In this document: piece after piece, positions 27,596-34,877 of the stretch
How positions within the stretch are numbered: position 1 is the first letter of the stretch
Layout: every line of letters begins with the position of its first letter
Assembly (NCBI GenBank): GCA_963723765.1
Contig: CAVRSD010000004.1
Location: 124,001-188,000, forward strand
Length of the DNA: 64,000 nucleotides
Direction: 5' to 3'
Source: DATBAX01 sp963723765
Lineage (GTDB): Bacteria; Acidobacteriota; Terriglobia; Terriglobales; Acidobacteriaceae
The notes under the pieces: generated by a model
Database searches by the model: none
Seen by the model: the letters and a program-made list of their open reading frames with translations, nothing else
Told to the model about the DNA's origin: nothing
Program-made: the position numbers and the translations under genes

Positions 27596-28585
27596 GTGAG
27601 CAACCCGCTTTCAGCACGTCTGAATTATTATCGCCGGATTTTTCGTGCCTACCTTATGCCCGGCCAAAGCCAGCTCACTTTCTGGCACGAGACGCCGCAA
27701 GTCAATCTCTGCGCATCTTTCGACGAACTTGGCGAGTACTACATGCCCTTTTCCGGGAAGGCTGACTATCCCGGACACCGTGATTCAGCCGGGATTCCCA
27801 TGCTCAACTACCACGGCCAAATCGGCTTGCAATACAATCCGATCGCGATCGCGCAATGGGGATTGGGCAACTACAATCTATTCCGGCAAACTCAAAGCCA
27901 CGAGCGCCAACAAAACTTTCTCAAAGCCAGCGATTGGCTTTGCGCCCAATCTCGAACAGAACTCTCGCGGCCTTTGGGTTTGGAACCATCACTTTCGATT
28001 GGGAATACCGCACGACCTCTGAAAGCGCCCTGGTATTCCGGGCTCGCGCAAGGGCAGGGGATTTCTTTGCTGGTACGCGCCCATGCGGAGACCGGTTCGG
28101 CTAAATATCTGGATTCCGCCAATCGCGCCTTTCAGAGCTTCCTGGCATCAACCGACGAAGGCGGAGTCAGCTTCACCGACGAGCGCGGCGATCTTTGGTT
28201 CGAGGAATACATCGTCTCGCCGCCCACGCATATTCTGAATGGTTTCATCTGGGCGATCTGGGGAATTCACGACTATTCTCTTGCGACTGGCAACACCTCT
28301 GCGCGGGATCTGTTCACACTCGCGGTTGCAACGCTTCGCACCAATCTCCATCGCTACGACGCTGGTTTCTGGTCTCTCTACGAGGAATCTGGAACGCGAC
28401 TCCCCATGCTGGCCAGCCCCTTCTATCATCGTTTGCATATAGTGCAACTGCGGGTGATGCACCATCTCACCGGGGATAAAATGTTCGCCGACTATGCCGA
28501 TCGCTGGGAAGGTTATGCGCAAAGCCGCAGCCGGCGCACCCGGGCGCTTTGTTATAAAGGCGCATTCAAGCTCTGTTACTACTAG
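27596..28585 (+). CDS. D-glucuronyl C5-epimerase-like protein
   Basis: 329-residue protein matching the C-terminal catalytic region of D-glucuronyl C5-epimerases, which invert C5 of glucuronic acid within a glycan to give iduronic acid. Seen motifs are QYNPIAIAQWGLGNYN near residue 82, APWYSGLAQGQGISLLVRAH near 142, FEEYIVSPPTHILNGFIWAIWG near 202 and SPFYHRLHIVQLRVM near 277, all hallmarks of the alpha/alpha-barrel family. No signal peptide is present, so it may act on a cytosolic or lipid-linked substrate. Start is GTG 27596. The next gene, a GT4 enzyme, begins 20 bases downstream, so the pair is likely co-transcribed. Confidence 0.8.
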   Translation: MSNPLSARLNYYRRIFRAYLMPGQSQLTFWHETPQVNLCASFDELGEYYMPFSGKADYPGHRDSAGIPMLNYHGQIGLQYNPIAIAQWGLGNYNLFRQTQSHERQQNFLKASDWLCAQSRTELSRPLGLEPSLSIGNTARPLKAPWYSGLAQGQGISLLVRAHAETGSAKYLDSANRAFQSFLASTDEGGVSFTDERGDLWFEEYIVSPPTHILNGFIWAIWGIHDYSLATGNTSARDLFTLAVATLRTNLHRYDAGFWSLYEESGTRLPMLASPFYHRLHIVQLRVMHHLTGDKMFADYADRWEGYAQSRSRRTRALCYKGAFKLCYY

Positions 28586-28605
28586 ACGTTCGTGAAAAGA
28601 CATTC

Positions 28606-29874
28606 GTGAAAATTCTTTACGTCTCGCAGTATTTTCCACCGGAAATGGGCGCCCCCGCCGCCCGCGCGTCGGAGTTGACGCGGCATTGGGCGGAAGACGG
28701 ACACGATGTCACTGTTCTCACCGGATTTCCCAATCATCCCACCGGCCGTGTGCCCTCCGAATATTGTGACGAGTTTCGCCAGTTGGTTACACGCGAACAA
28801 GTTGACGGCGTGAACGTCGTTCGCACCTGGCTTTGGCCGCTCCCCAATCGCCGGAGCTACGAGCGCATGTTGAACTACAGTTCGTTTTGCCTGTCGAGCG
28901 CTGCCACCGGCCTCTTTCTCTCCCGTCCGGATGTCGTAATCGCCAGCTCGCCGCAGCTTCTCGTAGGACTCTCAGGATGGTGGCTGGCTTTCTGTAAGCG
29001 TGTTCCGTTTGTTTTTGAAGTCCGCGATCTGTGGCCGGAATCTCTGGCCGCGGTTGGCGCAGGCGGTGAGACGTCCCTGATGCATCGCGGGCTGGCCAAG
29101 ATTGCTGGATTTCTGTATCGCAAGGCAAACCGCGTCGTCGTGGTCAGTCCTGCTTTCAAAGATCACCTGATCAGGCACTGGCAGACACCCGCCGACAAAA
29201 TTTCTGTGATCGAAAATGGAGTCGAAACCGGCCTCTTCAGTCCGCAGAATGCGAATCCTGAGCTCAGAAGGGAACTGGGTGCGGAAGGAAAGTTTGTCGT
29301 CTCCTACATCGGTACCATCGGCATGGCTCACGGACTCGAATCGGTCATCGAAGCTGCCGTCCGCATGCAGCATTCGTCACCGAAAGTTTTGTTTCTGTTG
29401 CTGGGCGAAGGTGCGGAGAAAGACCGCATCCTGGCTATGGCGAAGTCGCGAAGTCTCACGAATCTCCGTTTCGCCGGACAGCAGTCCCGTGAAAAAATTC
29501 CCGCTTACATCGCGGCATCGGACGCATGCCTTGTCCTGCTCAAGAAAGCCGATCTCTTTAAGACAGTCATTCCCACGAAAATGCTCGAATTCATGTCATG
29601 TGCCCGGCCCGTAATTTTAGGTGTGGAAGGCCAGGCGCGAAAAATTATCGAGGAATCCCAGGCGGGAATTTGCGTCGAGCCGCAAAATGCGGACGAGCTC
29701 GTGCAAGCCATTATCCGGCTTGCGGCTGACCCCATGCTGCGCGAATCTCTTGGCCGTAACGGCCGCCGCTATATCCAACAGCGATTTTCACGGCACCACA
29801 CAGCGACAGCCTATCTCGATGTGCTGGAAAGTTTACTGGAGAGAAAACTGCCATATCCTGCTGTAGCAGCCTGA
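28606..29874 (+). CDS. GT4 glycosyltransferase, WbuB-like
   Basis: 422-residue GT-B glycosyltransferase resembling WbuB-type FucNAc/amino-sugar transferases of O-antigen synthesis. It begins MKILYVSQYFPPEMGAPAAR and contains VLTGFPNHPTGRV, then FEVRDLWPESLAAVG, which is a strong signature of this subfamily. The donor domain has VSYIGTIGMAHGLE, FLLLGEGAEKD, and KMLEFMSCARPVILG. Start is GTG 28606, 20 bases after the epimerase. It converges on the minus-strand export-protein gene with an 11-base gap. It probably adds one of the first sugars to the lipid carrier; donor unproven. Confidence 0.87.
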   Translation: MKILYVSQYFPPEMGAPAARASELTRHWAEDGHDVTVLTGFPNHPTGRVPSEYCDEFRQLVTREQVDGVNVVRTWLWPLPNRRSYERMLNYSSFCLSSAATGLFLSRPDVVIASSPQLLVGLSGWWLAFCKRVPFVFEVRDLWPESLAAVGAGGETSLMHRGLAKIAGFLYRKANRVVVVSPAFKDHLIRHWQTPADKISVIENGVETGLFSPQNANPELRRELGAEGKFVVSYIGTIGMAHGLESVIEAAVRMQHSSPKVLFLLLGEGAEKDRILAMAKSRSLTNLRFAGQQSREKIPAYIAASDACLVLLKKADLFKTVIPTKMLEFMSCARPVILGVEGQARKIIEESQAGICVEPQNADELVQAIIRLAADPMLRESLGRNGRRYIQQRFSRHHTATAYLDVLESLLERKLPYPAVAA

Positions 29875-29885
29875 AACAGCATGTT

Positions 29886-30914
29886 CTAAGGATGAACTGC
29901 CACGATACTTAGCGCAGTGGCAGTCTGCACAACCGCTTCCATGGTGCGGCCTGCGGCAGCTTTTGCCGCACTTGTAGGGACAAACAGAATGTCGTCCGCC
30001 TGCATGGAAATGTCTGGCGACTTCGCTTCCAGAATTTTCTTCAACTCCACCGGAGTTTGGCTGATTCCATCTGGCCCTTTGCGAAGTATTCGTGCCCCGC
30101 TCAACTTGGCGATTCGCGTGGTGCCACCGGCCAGCGCAATCGCCTGCAGCACGGTCAAGCGTCCGCCGTCCATCATGAATCCGCTCGGTTTTCCCACTTC
30201 GCCAACGACATAAACCACATCAGCTTTGCGTACTACTATGGTATCGCCTGGGAATACCGGGATGTTGCCTTCCGGCGTGTCCGTCGCATTCCGTGCCAGC
30301 GGGACCGTAACCGATTTGTCGGGCTGGCTGCGGTGCGTCACCGTAATGCTTTGACCCGCTCTCTCGGTGAATCCGCCGGCAGCCGAGATCACGTCGAACA
30401 AACGCTGCCGTCCCACCACTGGATATACTCCAGGTCTTGCCACTTCTCCCAAAATACTCGCACCCTGCGAAGCATATTCCTGCACAAATACGGAAACGTG
30501 GGGATTCTTGACGAATCCACCGTCCGACAGCTGCTTCTGGATCAAAGCCTGAGCCTGGCTGGCGGTCAAGCCACCCACGCGCACATAGTCCACGAGGGGC
30601 AGATAAATATTGCCGTCATTGCCCACGCGGACTTTCGTCGAAAGCTCTGGGACGTTGTAAACGCTGATCTCAATCAGGTCACCGGTTCCGAGTCGCAGCG
30701 AGTTTGAGGCATCTGTCGCGTCCGGCATTGCGGATGCTTGGGTTGGCGCGGGCGAGGCTGCCGATTGGATAGCATTTGCAGAATTTTTTGATACCGGGTC
30801 TGCGTGGTCTTGCGCTGCGAGTGTTTGCGCCATGACCGACAACAACGCTGTCGAAAAAACAACTCTACAAAAAACTCTTTGCAACTGTGACTGCATTTTA
30901 GAGCCCGTTAACAT
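29886..30914 (-). CDS. Polysaccharide export protein, Wza-like with SLBB domains
   Basis: 342-residue periplasmic/outer-membrane protein. A signal peptide covers about the first 35 residues (ALLSVMAQTLAAQ). The polysaccharide export domain follows: LGTGDLIEISVYNVPELS near residue 75, YLPLVDYVRVGGLTASQAQ near 105, then two SLBB domains (ASILGEVARPGVYPV near 152 and VYVVGEVGKPSGFMM near 233, followed by LTVLQAIALAGGTTR). The usual lipobox Cys of Wza is not evident, and the C-terminal alpha-helix that inserts in the outer membrane is short and ends in SIVAVHP. ATG 30914 is taken; ATG 30896 is possible. It forms the likely outer-membrane exit channel for the cluster's glycan. Confidence 0.87.
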   Translation of the reverse strand: MLTGSKMQSQLQRVFCRVVFSTALLSVMAQTLAAQDHADPVSKNSANAIQSAASPAPTQASAMPDATDASNSLRLGTGDLIEISVYNVPELSTKVRVGNDGNIYLPLVDYVRVGGLTASQAQALIQKQLSDGGFVKNPHVSVFVQEYASQGASILGEVARPGVYPVVGRQRLFDVISAAGGFTERAGQSITVTHRSQPDKSVTVPLARNATDTPEGNIPVFPGDTIVVRKADVVYVVGEVGKPSGFMMDGGRLTVLQAIALAGGTTRIAKLSGARILRKGPDGISQTPVELKKILEAKSPDISMQADDILFVPTSAAKAAAGRTMEAVVQTATALSIVAVHP

Positions 30915-31148
30915 TTTCCCAGCAGTCTAGCATGGCTGGCATAGAGAACAGGGAGTTGATCTGCCATTCGTACACAACTCGCAAACAGATGGGTGCCACG
31001 CCGACTTCCATCTTCGAAATGCTTAGGCCCTGGTACCTAGAAAGAGAATAGTAGTGCTCTCTCTTGCCCCTTATAGTGCTGAAAGAGTTAACTCCACTGA
31101 AAACAAACGGAACGGATCTTTCAAGCTTGGGGCCAAGGGAGGGATAAG

Positions 31149-32717
31149 TTGACGTTTTTCTACTTGGCTATGTTTGTCGTGTCCGTGCTGCTCTCCTTTA
31201 TCTTCACGCGGTACGTGCGCAACTTGGCATCCCTTCGTGGATGGGTCTCAGTACCGGCATCCGCTCGACATCTGCATAGCTCGCCTTTGCCCCGCTTAGG
31301 CGGCATTGCGATCTTTGCGTCGTTCCTGGTGAGTATCGCTTTCACAATTCTAGTCAGTCGGCATTTTTCCAGCTTGGATCCTGGATTTGCTCCCAGGTCC
31401 TGGCTCAGCATTCTGATTCCGGGTGCCCTCGTTTTTTTTCTCGGCGTCTATGACGACATTTACGGAGCAGGGCCGTACGTGAAATTTGCCGTGCAGGCCA
31501 TCGCTGGCGCTATGCTTTTTGCCGGTGGTTTGCGAATCGACGGTCTTCCCGTCCTCTTTGGGAATCACCAATTCTCATGGATTGTCGGACTTCCTCTGAC
31601 CATTCTTTGGGTCTTGGCCATCACCAACGCGTTCAATCTGATTGATGGACTCGATGGACTCGCCGCTGGTTCCGCTTTGTTCTCCACCCTGGTGGTTTTC
31701 GTCGTGGCTCTGCTCAGTCACTCAACGGTGGTGTCGCTGATGACGCTGGTGCTAGCCGGCGCCATACTCGGATTCCTCAGATTCAATTTCAATCCTGCCA
31801 CGATTTTTCTGGGAGACAGCGGCAGTCTTTTCATCGGCTTCATGCTGAGCGCACTCGCGCTGCGTGGCGCTCAAAAATCGCCCACCATTATCGCGGTCGC
31901 CATCCCCGTGGTCTCCTTTGGCTTGCCTATCCTGGAAACCGCGCTGTCCGTCATTCGACGGGTGATTAGTGGCCGCCCCGTCTTTACCGCCGACCGGGAG
32001 CACATTCATCACAAGTTGTTGCAACTTGGATTTTCACACCGTCAGGTTGTCATCACTCTTTATGCGGTTTCCGCGCTTTTTGCGCTGCTCAGTTTATTTT
32101 TGCTGTGGCCGACCGGCAAAACTCTGGGCCTGGTTCTCGCCGTGGTGGGCACGGGTATCTGGATCGGCGTGCAGCATCTCGGCTATCTGGAATTTGGAGA
32201 ACTTCGCCGGGTAGCGCAGCGCACCATGGAGCAGCGGCAAATCGTGATTAATAATCTCGCCATCCGCCGCGCCATCGAAGAACTAAAAGTCAGCCGGGAC
32301 TACGATCAGATATGGTGCATCCTTACCGCCGCCTTCAGCAGCAATGATTTTGACGCTTTCGAGTTGCGCCAGCGGTTGCTGCCTCAGGAAGTCCCTGAAC
32401 TCGGTGGATTGCAAATCGTTTCCGGACGTATCGAAGATGCGTATCTTCGCTGGAAAAAGCCGGGCAGCTATTTTTCAAATGATGTCGTGAGCGGATGGAA
32501 GTTGACTCTGGATCTGGTGACCACGGACCATCTCCGCCACGGTTCCATGACTATTTACCGGCAATACAGCGATAGAGATTTGCAGGCCGACATTAACCTG
32601 CTCATTTCAGTTTTCTCCATCGCACTGGCGGACGCATTGGATCGAGCTTCCCACAGCAATCTGGAATTCCTGCCGACAGTCGAAGAGTCTCCGTTCGTAT
32701 CAGCACAAGTCAGTTAG
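31149..32717 (+). CDS. WecA/MraY-type polyprenyl-phosphate HexNAc-1-phosphate transferase with C-terminal extension
   Basis: 522-residue membrane enzyme that loads a sugar-1-phosphate onto undecaprenyl phosphate, the first step in making the repeat unit. About ten membrane segments fill residues 1-350. Family motifs are GVYDDIYGAGP near residue 99, NAFNLIDGLDGLAAG near 160, FNPATIFLGDSGSLFIGFM near 213 and the HIHH signature (DREHIHHKLLQLG) near 282. Usual members end soon after the last membrane segment; here about 170 further cytosolic residues follow (from about 355), with no motif I can name. The start is TTG 31149, supported by AGGGAGG about six bases upstream. Divergent from the export protein gene. 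Confidence 0.85.
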   Translation: MTFFYLAMFVVSVLLSFIFTRYVRNLASLRGWVSVPASARHLHSSPLPRLGGIAIFASFLVSIAFTILVSRHFSSLDPGFAPRSWLSILIPGALVFFLGVYDDIYGAGPYVKFAVQAIAGAMLFAGGLRIDGLPVLFGNHQFSWIVGLPLTILWVLAITNAFNLIDGLDGLAAGSALFSTLVVFVVALLSHSTVVSLMTLVLAGAILGFLRFNFNPATIFLGDSGSLFIGFMLSALALRGAQKSPTIIAVAIPVVSFGLPILETALSVIRRVISGRPVFTADREHIHHKLLQLGFSHRQVVITLYAVSALFALLSLFLLWPTGKTLGLVLAVVGTGIWIGVQHLGYLEFGELRRVAQRTMEQRQIVINNLAIRRAIEELKVSRDYDQIWCILTAAFSSNDFDAFELRQRLLPQEVPELGGLQIVSGRIEDAYLRWKKPGSYFSNDVVSGWKLTLDLVTTDHLRHGSMTIYRQYSDRDLQADINLLISVFSIALADALDRASHSNLEFLPTVEESPFVSAQVS

Positions 32718-32774
32718 ATCGCTCCCCGTATTCTGCTGAAAAATTCTTTTCAACTCCCGAGGGTGTCCTGTTCG

Positions 32775-32798
32775 AGCTCCGCCTGAGCGGGGATTTTT
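32775..32798 (+). terminator. Rho-independent-type terminator after the WecA-like gene
   Basis: A short stem CTCCGC/GCGGGG (one T-G pair) with a CTGA loop at 32777-32792 is followed by a run of five T (32794-32798). It sits 60 bases after the stop codon of the preceding gene, in the right orientation to end that transcript. Confidence 0.5.
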
Positions 32799-32850
32799 GC
32801 GCGCCGCCAAGAAACTTTATCCACAGCCCTGAACCACCTCCGTCACTTTC

Positions 32851-33768
32851 ATGTATGAGGATCACAATTTAGCTTCGACATTCCCCTTAGAAACTCCGGA
32901 GGAACACGGAAAGATGGCAGATCGGCTCACCGGGCAACATATTCACTTCCTGTCTTTGCAAACTTCAGTTTTCTGCGTCGAGTGTGAAGTGATCAGTGAA
33001 AACAATACGCCCTATTGCTTTGCCTGCGGCAGCCGGGCGGTGCTCAGTCTTTCGCGCGTTCTGGGTGGATCGTTGCGTGGACAGCAGACCGCGCATCTGA
33101 TCGCTGACGCCGAGCTTGATCGATTAGTACGCGAATTGCTCCGTACCGTTCCTGCGTCTTCAATGCCCGTCATCGGTGACCGTATCCCTGCATCATTCGC
33201 AACTCTTGCTCCTTCACGGTCCCATGCTCGCAGCATGGGTCAACATAATGGCGGTCAGCCTATAGCGAGTGAGTCCGGTGCTCCCGGGAACTTCGAAATC
33301 TATTCCGGAGAAATTGATTTTGAGCCCGCGATCCATGTGATCGCCGAACGTGCACAAGCCTTGACTGGAGCAACTGGTGCCGCGATAGCTCTGCGTACCG
33401 GGGATGAAATTGTTTGCCGCGCCCGTACCGGGCGCACCGCACCCGACCTCGGTGTGCGCTTGCAAACCGATTCCGGCATTTCCGCCGAATGCGTTCGTAC
33501 CGGCGAGGTCGTTCTCTGCCATGATGCAGAAAGAAATCCCCAGGTTGATCTCGCCAGTTGCCGCCGTCTTGGTGTGCGCTCGATTCTGGCTGCGCCCCTG
33601 CGCCATTTCCGCAGGACACTGGGTGTTTTTGAGGTTCTTTCCGGAGCGCCGCACGCCTTTGACCATCGCGATGTCGCCACTATGCAGCTTTTATCCAGCC
33701 TGATGGTGGCCGCTATTTCTCGTCTGTCGAATACCCGGTCCGTCGCCCAACTCCCCCAGTCGGCTTAG
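32851..33768 (+). CDS. Zinc-ribbon plus GAF domain protein
   Basis: 305-residue soluble protein. An N-terminal C-x2-C...C-x2-C zinc ribbon is visible at residues 42-59 (CVECEVISENNTPYCFAC). After a linker of about 80 residues, a GAF domain spans about 150-295, with AQALTGATGAAIALRTGDEIVCRA, DSGISAECVRTGEVVLCHD and RSILAAPLRHFRRTLGVFEV. GAF domains bind small ligands or mediate signal sensing; this one ends without a kinase or cyclase output domain, so it probably works by protein contact. Similar single-GAF proteins appear in Acidobacteria. The ligand is unknown. Confidence 0.7.
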   Translation: MYEDHNLASTFPLETPEEHGKMADRLTGQHIHFLSLQTSVFCVECEVISENNTPYCFACGSRAVLSLSRVLGGSLRGQQTAHLIADAELDRLVRELLRTVPASSMPVIGDRIPASFATLAPSRSHARSMGQHNGGQPIASESGAPGNFEIYSGEIDFEPAIHVIAERAQALTGATGAAIALRTGDEIVCRARTGRTAPDLGVRLQTDSGISAECVRTGEVVLCHDAERNPQVDLASCRRLGVRSILAAPLRHFRRTLGVFEVLSGAPHAFDHRDVATMQLLSSLMVAAISRLSNTRSVAQLPQSA

Positions 33769-33823
33769 CCCCAAGGCAATTTTTTCGGATGCTTGATACC
33801 TTGGTTTCAGGGTTGGTTTTGCC

Positions 33824-34093
33824 ATGAAAACTGGTCTCAAGCGAATTTGCGTCCTCATTGCGGGCTGGAGTTTCATCCTGCTGGGGCTCGTTGGATTGGT
33901 TCTGCCCTTCCTGCAAGGCATACTGTTCATTCTCGTCGGGTTAATCATTCTTTCTTCGCAATATGCCTGGGCAAGGCTTCTGCTGGCGAAACTACGAAAA
34001 CGATTTCCGAAAATAGGCCGTATCGCCGACAAGACCGCTGCCAAAGCAACGACATGGTTGAAGCGTTTTTCTCGCCAACGAAATAAAGATTGA
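33824..34093 (+). CDS. Small membrane protein, PGPGW-like
   Basis: 89-residue protein with two membrane segments separated by a tight turn (WSFILLGLVGLVLPFLQGILFILVGLIILSSQ) followed by a basic amphipathic tail (WARLLLAKLRKRFPKIG). The pattern resembles the PGPGW putative membrane protein family, but the signature Pro-Gly-Pro-Gly-Trp itself is degenerate (LPFLQG), so the assignment is tentative. It stands 55 bases after the GAF gene and converges with the following minus-strand gene. No function is known. Confidence 0.6.
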   Translation: MKTGLKRICVLIAGWSFILLGLVGLVLPFLQGILFILVGLIILSSQYAWARLLLAKLRKRFPKIGRIADKTAAKATTWLKRFSRQRNKD

Positions 34094-34114
34094 TACCCGG
34101 GAAGGTGGACTCAG

Positions 34115-34342
34115 CTAGATGCCGTAGTTCACGCCGCGAAGTGCGTCTTTGTAGGCGTCGCGGGCCTTCGTGGCTTTTGTGTGGGCGTCGTGCTCGCTGA
34201 AGTGGGCCGTATCCCAACGTTCCATGGCAATCATTGAATGGTCAGGAGTAGCTAACGCTTCTTCCGCGCGAATGGTGTCAACCCATTCATCGACGGCCTC
34301 TTTGTAGGCAATGCGCAATTGATCAAGATCTTCTTTGCTCAT
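34115..34342 (-). CDS. Small acidic protein of unknown function
   Basis: 75-residue protein, mostly helical and charged (MSKEDLDQLRIAYKEAVDEW, then AHFSEHDAHTKATKARDAYKDAL). I start at ATG 34342; a GTG two codons upstream is also in frame. There is no signal peptide or membrane segment. The heptad-like spacing of hydrophobic residues suggests a helical hairpin or coiled coil. It lies on its own between convergent and same-strand neighbours, and I do not recognise its family. Confidence 0.5.
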   Translation of the reverse strand: MSKEDLDQLRIAYKEAVDEWVDTIRAEEALATPDHSMIAMERWDTAHFSEHDAHTKATKARDAYKDALRGVNYGI

Positions 34343-34422
34343 AACCACTGCAGGTTAAGGCGCAGCCGCGCCCCGGTCAATTGAATGGGGTCGAATTTAA
34401 CCGAAAATTAATGAAGAGGAAC

Positions 34423-34462
34423 CTCCGGGTAGCGGGACTTGATGGCCCAGCGCCACCCGGAG
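34423..34462 (-). terminator. Inverted repeat, probable terminator of the MXKDX gene
   Basis: CTCCGGGT at 34423-34430 and its complement ACCCGGAG at 34455-34462 form an 8-bp stem, with a further GGG/CCC pairing inside the loop. On the minus strand this lies 14 bases after the stop of the MXKDX gene and is followed by a T-rich stretch, as expected for termination of that transcript. Confidence 0.5.
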
Positions 34463-34476
34463 TGGAGTGAGCCTGC

Positions 34477-34755
34477 TTACTGCTTCATGTTGTCCTTGCT
34501 CATATCGTCTTTCTTGGTGTCGTCCTTCTTCATGTCATCTTTCTTCATATCGTCTTTTTTCATGTCATCTTTTTTAGTCTTGGTCTTCTTGGTTTTGGCG
34601 GTTTTCTTGTCCTTCGCCATGTCGTCTTTCTTCATGCTGTCCTGCTTCATGGTGTCCTGTTTGGAATCATCCTGCTTCATGGTGTCTTGGGCGATCGCGG
34701 TCATTGAAATCGCAAGGAAGCACATGGCCATCAGCTTAGTAACGAGGTTTTTCAT
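34477..34755 (-). CDS. Pentapeptide MXKDX repeat protein, secreted
   Basis: 92-residue protein matching the pentapeptide MXKDX repeat family. A signal peptide (MKNLVTKLMAMCFLAISMTAIAQ) leads into about 11 five-residue units such as DTMKQ, DSMKK, DDMKK and DDTKK, interrupted by a lysine/threonine-rich block (DKKTAKTKKTKTKK). The repeats alternate acidic and basic residues, so the mature protein is zwitterionic and probably disordered in the periplasm. Start ATG 34755 is backed by AGGAG about six bases upstream; an in-frame start at 34800 would lack this. The family's function is unknown. Confidence 0.8.
   Translation of the reverse strand: MKNLVTKLMAMCFLAISMTAIAQDTMKQDDSKQDTMKQDSMKKDDMAKDKKTAKTKKTKTKKDDMKKDDMKKDDMKKDDTKKDDMSKDNMKQ
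34480..34686 (-). repeat. 15-bp tandem repeat encoding MXKDX pentapeptides
   Basis: The DNA shows a 15-bp period, clearest in five successive units at 34501-34575 and again at about 34620-34686. It is the coding basis of the pentapeptide protein, and copy number may vary by slippage. Confidence 0.7.
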
Positions 34756-34877
34756 AGATTCTCCTGAGAATGAATTTGTAGGTCGATCGGTCCCGCGCAC
34801 AATTCCGCGCTCAAGTGGGATGTGGGGAAAACGAAAAGGTTACAAGGCAGCAGATACAGCGTCTTGTTGGTTATTGA

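Noticed and set aside
31038..31148. Purine-pyrimidine hairpin AAGAGA/TCTCTT before the WecA-like gene
   Set aside because: Only six pairs with a 10-14 base loop; it may be chance in a promoter region.
34480..34686. Possible CRISPR-like or satellite array
   Set aside because: The 15-bp periodic repeats are coding (MXKDX pentapeptides) and have no spacers.
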